64,000 nucleotides of DNA, from contig NC_067195.1 of NCBI RefSeq assembly GCF_000699445.3, positions 57,392,465-57,456,464 of the forward strand. Reading direction: 5' to 3'. The translations under genes were made by a program, and so were the position numbers. The notes under the pieces are model-generated. The model had not been told where the DNA came from, did no database searches, and saw only the letters and a program-made list of their open reading frames with translations. Of this stretch, positions 57,890-64,000 are shown in pieces (within the stretch, counting starts at the first letter, position 1; each line of letters starts with the position of its first letter). Source of the stretch: Schistosoma haematobium (lineage: Eukaryota; Platyhelminthes; Trematoda; Strigeidida; Schistosomatidae).

Positions 57890-58262
57890 AACAGTTGAGA
57901 TCATGAGTCAATTGAAGCTAGACGACCATGGAAAACCTGGAAGCACTGGACGGCCGCTTCGTCCTATTGTGGGACTCCTCAACAGTGCGCATCCACGACC
58001 CCGCCTCTCGGGATTCAAACCCAGGATACATCAGTCTCGCGCCAGGCGCTTAACCAACTAGACCACGGAGCCGACTGGCATCCAACGGCGTTAATGTCTA
58101 ACTTCAACTAATCCACGAAATTGAGCGACAAATCCACCATTGTCATCAGTGAGTTACTACCTCACAACTGAACGGTTGAACTTCACTGGTCACTGCTTCT
58201 CACTAGAACTCCAGGAAATAACTTCCAGAGACAGTCACTAGTGAGCATATGTTGATTAGTGT
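57890..58262 (-). mobile_element. Long-form family B element (copy B17)
   Basis: Longest B copy. On the minus strand: 5' extension (CTAGTGAGAAGCAGTGACC, CAGTTGTGAGGTAGTAACTC), the TTGTCGCTCAATTTCGTGG block, the tRNA-like head (A-box GTGGTCTAGTTGGTTAAG; B-box GGGTTTGAATCCC), hammerhead (57940-57988) and tail. The core has C3 to U (TTGAGGA) and GAAG for GAAA, so reduced or no activity. The head is the best preserved of the family. Confidence 0.85.
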
Positions 58263-58376
58263 CAGAAGGGTTTTTGGAGATTGTAGTAATTTAAACAGTT
58301 GAGATAATGAGTCGGTTGAAGCTAAACCACCATGGAAAACCTGGAAGCACTGGATGGCCGTTTCGTCCTATTGTGG
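58263..58376 (-). mobile_element. Family B fragment cut inside the hammerhead (copy B18)
   Basis: Border (AGGGTTTTTGGAGATTGTAG), tail and the 3' half of the hammerhead (GAAA, ACGGCCAT). The similarity stops in stem II (CCTATTGTGG / TTTCAACG). It lies beside B17 and family C. Confidence 0.75.
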
Positions 58377-58384
58377 TTTCAACG

Positions 58385-58690
58385 AGACTATGTGTTATGC
58401 GCTACTTATATACACATAAGTCAGGAATATAATGTATTTCAATAGAAGATCAAGAAGGAAAGAACGAGAACAGAAAGCAATTCATGTGAAAATGCAAAAA
58501 CAATGAAATCCAAGACGATGGATTGATATTTACAAAAGAAATAGTCAGGATATAAGAAAATGGATTGATATTTTGCAAATTAAAGATTTATTGCATGATT
58601 CTCAGATTTTAGTGAGATGTTCTGTAATTTCGTGTTCAAATACATTCGACTGCCCCACACTCGTATTCTTGTCCACTAGAACAATGTAGA
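58385..58690 (-). repeat. Repeat family C (copy C6)
   Basis: Reverse orientation, with an internal duplication: AATGGATTGATATTTTGCAA and GATGGATTGATATTTACAAA both occur. The end is CACACTCGTATTCTTGTCCA. Confidence 0.65.
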
Positions 58691-59393
58691 GAACTACAAA
58701 AAGAAAAAAAGATTCTGTCATGTAAATGATAAATCTTAACGTACAACTATCTTTATTGATGAATCATTAATGTTCATCAAGGTCAATTTCAATCAAAATC
58801 TATATTCAGTAAATTCAATTTCATTTAATTATTCATAGACTCATGAATAGTTTCACAACTATTTTTTTCTTCTTCTTCTTCATCAATTAGTTTCCCCCTT
58901 TTTTGTTTGTTTTGTTTTGTTTATTTTCTGAAGTGAATTGTCTCTTGGGGAAATCATATCTCATATGTATATTTATTTAAGATCAAATGGTGTGAATAGT
59001 TATTAATTAGTATTACAGAAATAATATAAATTGAATTATTTTAAGTGTTATGTCAAGTTTAGAAAATAAGTTCTTTTTCTTTTCAGAACGTTTTAGAGTA
59101 GATTGATTAGAATAAAAGATGTTGATATAAACGACTAATAAGCAGTTGTATATTTATAGGATGTACAATTTGTGTTTTGTATGCATGAAAATATACGGGT
59201 TGTATAAAGAACATTATAAATGAATAGTATAGTTCTTATGAAACTAAAAGAGGTTAGAGGGATTGTCTACCAAATTTGATGTAGTATTGGAAATATTATG
59301 AAACTGATTAATTTATGATAATGAACTGGTATGTGTAAACAATTAAAGAATTGGAATACAAACTCATAAGCAAAAAAACACATTATAGTAATA
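58691..59393. other. AT-rich DNA, nothing recognised
   Basis: No supported feature. Confidence 0.45.
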
Positions 59394-59538
59394 AATTCAC
59401 TCGGTGTTGTTTTACTTGTATCTTCCCATTGTTATTTAAGGCTGCAATTGATCAGTTTCTTGTTGACATATGTGCTCTCAGGATTCACTAGCTAAATGGA
59501 TATTGCGTTTGCGTTTGAAGCGAACAGTCCTGGGTTCA
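59394..59538. repeat. Family A fragments, minus then plus (A11, A12)
   Basis: 59394-59478 is minus-strand A body. 59479-59538 is the plus-strand tRNA-like head (GGATTCACTAGCTAAATGGA to CCTGGGTTCA), stopping inside the B-box where the H2 repeat begins. Confidence 0.65.
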
Positions 59539-59960
59539 TATTATTATTATTACTATTATTATTATTATTATTGTTATTATTATTATCAGCTTCATTCAAT
59601 ATTATATTTTTGGTACAATATAGAATTCTCAGCGTAAAGTATTTCAACAAGTTTCCGTTTCTTTCTTCTTGGTCGGTCCTGGCGATAAATATTGAGTGAT
59701 CGCCAGCTAGATGTTAGCAGTTCAGTAAATGAACATTTGAATAATGTGCATTCTTTTCGCTTTATATTGCCAGCAACCACATTGTCTGTTATTGAGTTTT
59801 TTGTAACTTTGACAACGAAAGGTTGTACACTTTTCAGAAACGCAGCAGAATACATCATGCGATTAATAAACATAATGATATAATAAAACAAACAAAAATA
59901 GATAACTTGTTGAAATATCTAGATGACAGGAACAGGTAGCCCAGAAGCCGCCCCTAATAT
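59539..59960 (-). mobile_element. Family H element with (TAA)n tail (copy H2)
   Basis: Minus strand: GGGCGGCTTCTGGGCTACCT start near 59957, conserved frame, then a long (TAA)n tail (59539-59586). Inserted beside, or into, the A12 B-box. Confidence 0.65.
59592..59891 (-). CDS. Conserved short reading frame of family H (unknown product)
   Basis: A 99-codon frame whose C-terminal 41 residues (LTSSWRSLNIYRQDRPR, KKRKLVEILYAENS, LYQKYNIE) match the frame at 12375-12602. The stop is TGA at the matching place. The N-terminal half (MFYYIIMFINRMMY) has no counterpart in H1. No known domain seen; probably the end of a retroelement protein. Confidence 0.35.
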   Translation of the reverse strand: MFYYIIMFINRMMYSAAFLKSVQPFVVKVTKNSITDNVVAGNIKRKECTLFKCSFTELLTSSWRSLNIYRQDRPRRKKRKLVEILYAENSILYQKYNIE

Positions 59961-60240
59961 ACTACTGAAACAACATGTGTTATAGCGCATGTTAAAGCAA
60001 ATAAAAGACATCATTATATGCTTAATAGTTTGTAGAATATCTTTTATTTAATTTTTTTAAACAATAAACCAAATAAACTATCGTTGTGATACAGTGTTGT
60101 AATAATTAATTGACGAAATGAACTGATAGACGTATAAACCTGGCAACTAACACATTTTAACCCTTTTATTATTCGGAACATTGTTTTATGGGACTTTCAT
60201 ATATACATATATTAAGCAGTTCATCATCAATTCCAGATCA

Positions 60241-60665
60241 AAATTTTGTAATAAAGACTTATCTACAGAACAGAATTATCATTCTGAATCCCCTTTATAT
60301 GGAAGACGAGATAAGAAAAGTAACAGTTCTCACAAGTTATGAATACATTACAGAAGATCTATGTATATATCTTGAGTTTGAAGGGAATAATGTTCATGAT
60401 ATACTTGACAGCTGTTCAGAAAGATAGATTTAAAAAAATTCATTTGGCAAGTCTTTTCAGAACGTACAGTTGTCCTCCACTTATTTACCTTCTTTTAAAT
60501 GATAAGTTGACAAAACTGACTAATTCTTTGTGAGTAGCTTAGATCATCAATTGCTGTGAACCTAAATACGTAGGTCATACACCCAGGTCACTTGTTTGTT
60601 GTATCCGAAATGATAGTTTGGTTAAGCCTAGCGAAGTTCATTGTAGACTAATCATGTTTTTTCCA
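60241..60665 (+). pseudogene. Retroelement protein C-terminus with GIY-YIG-like segment (Penelope-like?)
   Basis: One frame (to 60426) reads EDLCIYLEFEGNNVHDIL. A second frame continues with ASLFRTYSCPPLIYLLLND and KLTKLTNSL, and after two stops with INCCEPKYVGHTPRSLV. This matches, in my memory, the order F.G......L...F.T......KDKL...TS...Y...C.C...YIG.T.R.L at the C-terminus of retroelement proteins that end in a GIY-YIG-type endonuclease. One frameshift and at least two stops make it a relic. Assignment to Penelope-like elements is inference. Confidence 0.5.
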
Positions 60666-62971
60666 TTTTAAAATATTCCTATCGCTTAAAAGTTTGAGTT
60701 AAAGATTGCACGAGGTCTATGCTTTAACTTACTTTACCTTAAAAAAACATTAGTTATCCAACCCGAATTGTGCATACAAAAGCAGCTTAATAGATCTCTA
60801 CGCTTTAAACTTCTCTTATGATTCTTTTCTCATGTTTCAAATCTGTTTACCGAAATTTCCCTAATATATTATTTTTCATAAGTATCATCATAAAGGTCGT
60901 TTCAACCCAGAATCCTTAATTATCATTCATACATTTCCTAAATTTCAGCTTAATTACATTTATTATTGCTCTATTCACCATAAAGATGTTATGTTTCTCA
61001 CGTTTTATAGATCCCCTAGTTCAATATCCATTTATATATTTATGATTATATCGTTGAATTTGATATCACAAATAATTAAAGTCCAACTAACCTATAATTA
61101 TTCAATGACCTAAAACTTGGCACATAATATCTCTAGTTGTACAGTTTTCAAATTGAACTCTTCGAAAAGGATTTATTTAGACATTAGATTTGTTTTATGA
61201 CCTAGTTGGTAAATTTCTATTAATTAAGCCTACGTTCAGTTAGATGGCTGAATATGGATTGCTTCATACAGTAAATTGAATCGAGTTGAAAATGTAGACA
61301 ATCGACTACAGATCTAGTGGTCCAAAGACATAAGACTGCTGCAATATTTGAAAATCTCGAATTAGATTCCATACGGGATAATGAGTAATTCGAGACTAGA
61401 ATGAGACAGTTATAAAAAAAACTCCACTGTTTTCAATAATTCGTCAACTTATATCATTAACTCAACAAGTTCTAGCTTTCTTAATTATGATATGACCATT
61501 TTAATTTCAATGTTTCAGTCGCTATTCTTTGTTAATTTGTCTAAAGGTAGTAGATGACTCTTGTTTGTAATACATTTATTATTGTACTGTTCATTGTTTA
61601 GTTTTATTCAGTTTCCCTATGTAAAATATAAGACACTTTAATTCGGAGAGATTAGAAGTCATTCATATCCTCTATAAATATTTATTTAATTGTTAGAGAA
61701 TAACAATTTTTCCAGAAGAAAAATGAACCAATGTTTTATGGAAAAGTTATTCAGCACTTTACATTTAGTATTTGACATTCAACTATATCTTATTCTGATG
61801 TAAGTAGTTTCCATTTACTGAATATAGCCTAAGGTGATATTAGTATAAAGTTAACTATGGTTAATGTAAAATAATACATTTTAAAGTCGACAAACCCATC
61901 ATAATATTTATAAGCGGAAATGAATGAATACTATATTATCTTTTATAAAAACAATAGAATCAATTAACGAAGGATATAATCGTTTACCAAGCAAAAGAAA
62001 AAGAAAAAGACTACATACCTGTCATATCTTTCAAAACACAAATATAATGTACGCTATTTTTCTATTATCTACCCTTAACTTTTCTTATTCTGTCACTAAA
62101 TACCCGCCTCCAAATTCACACGTCTAGTTGTCAATTAATTCTAATATGAAAAAATGAATACAGATAAATCATCATTTGTACAATGTAATTAATACCAATT
62201 CATTTGATTAGTCAGCTGGTTAAATAGTTAGTTAGATGTTTGATTAGATTAGTTGTATTGATCTTCACACCTTTGTTTTACTGAATAAATTAAATGAACA
62301 ATGTTTCATATTGTGTCAATATGTTTTGTTTGTTTTTTTCAAATTTGTCTGTTTATCTATTTCCAGTATGGAAATAGATTTATTTTCTATGAATGTTAAC
62401 GCTTACATTTGACCAATTCACCGATGACCTAGTTTCTGTGCTTGACATGTTTTCAAAGTCGGTAATGTTAGTAATGAGTCATATAAATAGTATATAATTG
62501 GTTGAATAAATTATTAATTCTGTATAATTCATCACATTGAAAAACTATCTACTTCTTTATTACTGTTTATTATTAGTTTTCATGATGAAGTTTTTGGAAT
62601 CATTCCTAAAATAGTATGATTGTTTTCATTCTTTTATTTAATATACTATTGAATATGAATAAACCATTACCAAGTGTTAAGTTAGGATAGACATGAACAC
62701 GATGTATATATATATATATATATATACATAAAATCTAATAAGAATTTGAAAAGAAACAATGCGAATGTTGTTGACTGTTTATTTAAGAATTTATGATTCT
62801 CTAACGGTCACTTTTCATATATCAACTGTTAAATATATTTTCAATGTATTAAATTGAAATAATCAAAATAATCATGCGACCATCATCTGTATGTGAAATA
62901 GCCTTTATTATTATTGTTATTATTATTAATGCTAAAAGGACCACTGTTAAATAAGACTGATAATATCTAGT

Positions 62972-63024
<53 letters not shown>

Positions 63025-63720
63025 GGTTTACCATTGATAGTGAAATGTACAAATGAATATGCACATTTCATCATGGTAGCAAATGAAAGTCTCATTGAAT
63101 CTATGGATATTAATGAGTTAATATTTTTTCTTCTTTTTTCCCAGAACATTTATATCTAACGATATATATGTATAAACATATCATAATGATACATACCTAG
63201 AATCAACCACATCATCTAATGCGAACATATACTTAATCATAAAACAATATACACCAAAACATTAAAGGAATATTAATGAATTCATTGAATGATTAAACTA
63301 GTAAAGATAATGAATTTGATATAAAATGAGATATTTAATATTTAGATAACAAAAATTATTTAGTAGAAGTTTATTAACAATATCTGATATAATGACTAGA
63401 AATCTATCTAATCAAGCTATTATTAAATGAAATGAAGTTTAATTAAAAATGACTAATGATAATGATAAAAAGCTATTGAATAAAGTTAATGCTTTAACTA
63501 ACCAAGTAATTTTTCGGATAATTTTAGTGTTAAAATGGTAAATATGAAGTGATTAATCATATAATCAGGCAATGGCTGTAATCAAAATAGTCACTATCAG
63601 TTTTTTTTAATACACTGAAATCTTTATTTCACTGAGACATTTAGAAATAACTAACCATTATGTTGCATAGATGAGGTTAAAATTTCAAAAATGATAATTG
63701 ATCTCAACAACATAAACCTT
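60666..63720. other. AT-rich DNA with microsatellites
   Basis: (TA)n at 62704-62726 and 62975-63021 and (ATT)n at about 62908-62928. A very decayed tRNA-like/hammerhead-like text at 61310-61400 is not called. Confidence 0.45.
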
Positions 63721-64000
63721 GTACACGTAACAACAAATGCAGGAGAAGACTACCAGTGTAGCAACATCCTCAGCAGCAGTAGGTCTCAACATACACAAAG
63801 AGAAATGCGAAATTCTCCAATACAAGACATCATGCATGCATCAATCGAATCACACTTGACGGCGAAGACTTGAAAAATGTAAAAATCTTTACATAGCCGG
63901 GCAGCATCATCGATGAATAGGGTTAAACTGATGCAAATATGAAGGCGCGCGTCGGCAAAATAAGAGCAGCATATTTGCAACTGAAGAACATCTGGAACTC
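63721..64000 (+). pseudogene. RTE-like LINE reverse transcriptase fragment, runs off the window
   Basis: Reads QMQEKTTSVATSSAAVGLN then IHKEKCEILQYKT. After a frameshift it continues ITLDGEDLKNVKIFT, PGSIIDE, and at the window edge MKARVGKIRAAYLQLKNIWN. These are the same blocks as in the copies at 37.9 and 49.7 kb, just downstream of the FADD box, which is missing. Several stops are present. Confidence 0.8.

Noticed and set aside
61310..61400. tRNA-like plus GAGACTAGAATGAGAC text
   Set aside because: Too decayed to assign to family B with confidence.
62849..63149. Overlapping minus-strand frames with an Ile-Tyr repeat
   Set aside because: Translation of a (TA)n microsatellite.
1..64000. 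CRISPR array, bacterial operon or prophage
   Set aside because: No regular spaced repeats, ribosome-binding sites or dense coding; composition and repeats are those of a fluke nuclear genome.

Overview
The window looks like schistosome (Schistosoma or a close schistosomatid fluke) nuclear DNA. It is very AT-rich, has long stretches without open frames, and is packed with repeats of schistosome type. These include Sm-alpha-like hammerhead-ribozyme repeats (family A here), non-LTR reverse-transcriptase relics of the schistosome endonuclease/RT type, LTR fragments and Penelope-like terminal sequences. The species cannot be fixed from the sequence alone. The window reads as intergenic or intronic DNA. 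The only plausible host coding sequence is one minus-strand first exon (16025-16354) with a signal peptide, a furin-like site and a consensus splice donor.

Most features belong to families that I named here by comparing copies inside the window. Family A is Sm-alpha-like (tRNA-like head plus hammerhead). Family B is a second tRNA-headed SINE-like family with at least 18 fragments (tRNA-like head, hammerhead, GTGGTCTAGCTTCAATTGA-type tail, partly inverted ends). Family D is a third tRNA-headed family with its own hammerhead. Family P is a Penelope-type inverted terminal unit with hammerheads. Family C is an unclassified repeat of about 280 bp, and family H is an unclassified retroelement 3' end with a conserved short reading frame. 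Non-LTR relics lie at 1.5 kb (CR1/L2-like tail), 19.3, 30.8 and 35.5 kb (5' ends of an RTE-like LINE), 37.2, 49.1-51.3 and 63.7 kb (its RT/C-terminal part) and 60.3 kb (Penelope-like C-terminus). LTR relics lie at 26.4, 28.5, 43.2, 50.7, 52.1 and 53.7 kb.

Layout: 0-12 kb has B, A, C and D copies and a CR1-like tail. 12-24 kb has H, B and D copies, the candidate exon and a LINE 5' end. 24-34 kb has D, LTR pieces and a B copy split by a nested element. 35-43 kb has LINE 5' and 3' pieces, tandem A and an inverted P unit. 43-53 kb has an LTR-like block with heat-shock elements, a second inverted P unit, a near-perfect B palindrome with two opposed hammerheads, a LINE split by an LTR, and a solo LTR with a target duplication. 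54-64 kb has B, A, C, H and P relics and a LINE entering the right edge.

The shared theme is the hammerhead ribozyme. Four families with different flanks all carry CUGANGA...GAAA cores whose stem III strand is a short perfect palindrome (ACGCGCGT, ACGGCCGT, ACCCGGGT, ACGT). This favours dimeric (double) hammerheads. Many copies sit head-to-head, so a single transcript would hold both a ribozyme and its complement. Family A and Penelope hammerheads are known from the literature; I cannot tell without a search whether those of families B and D have been described.
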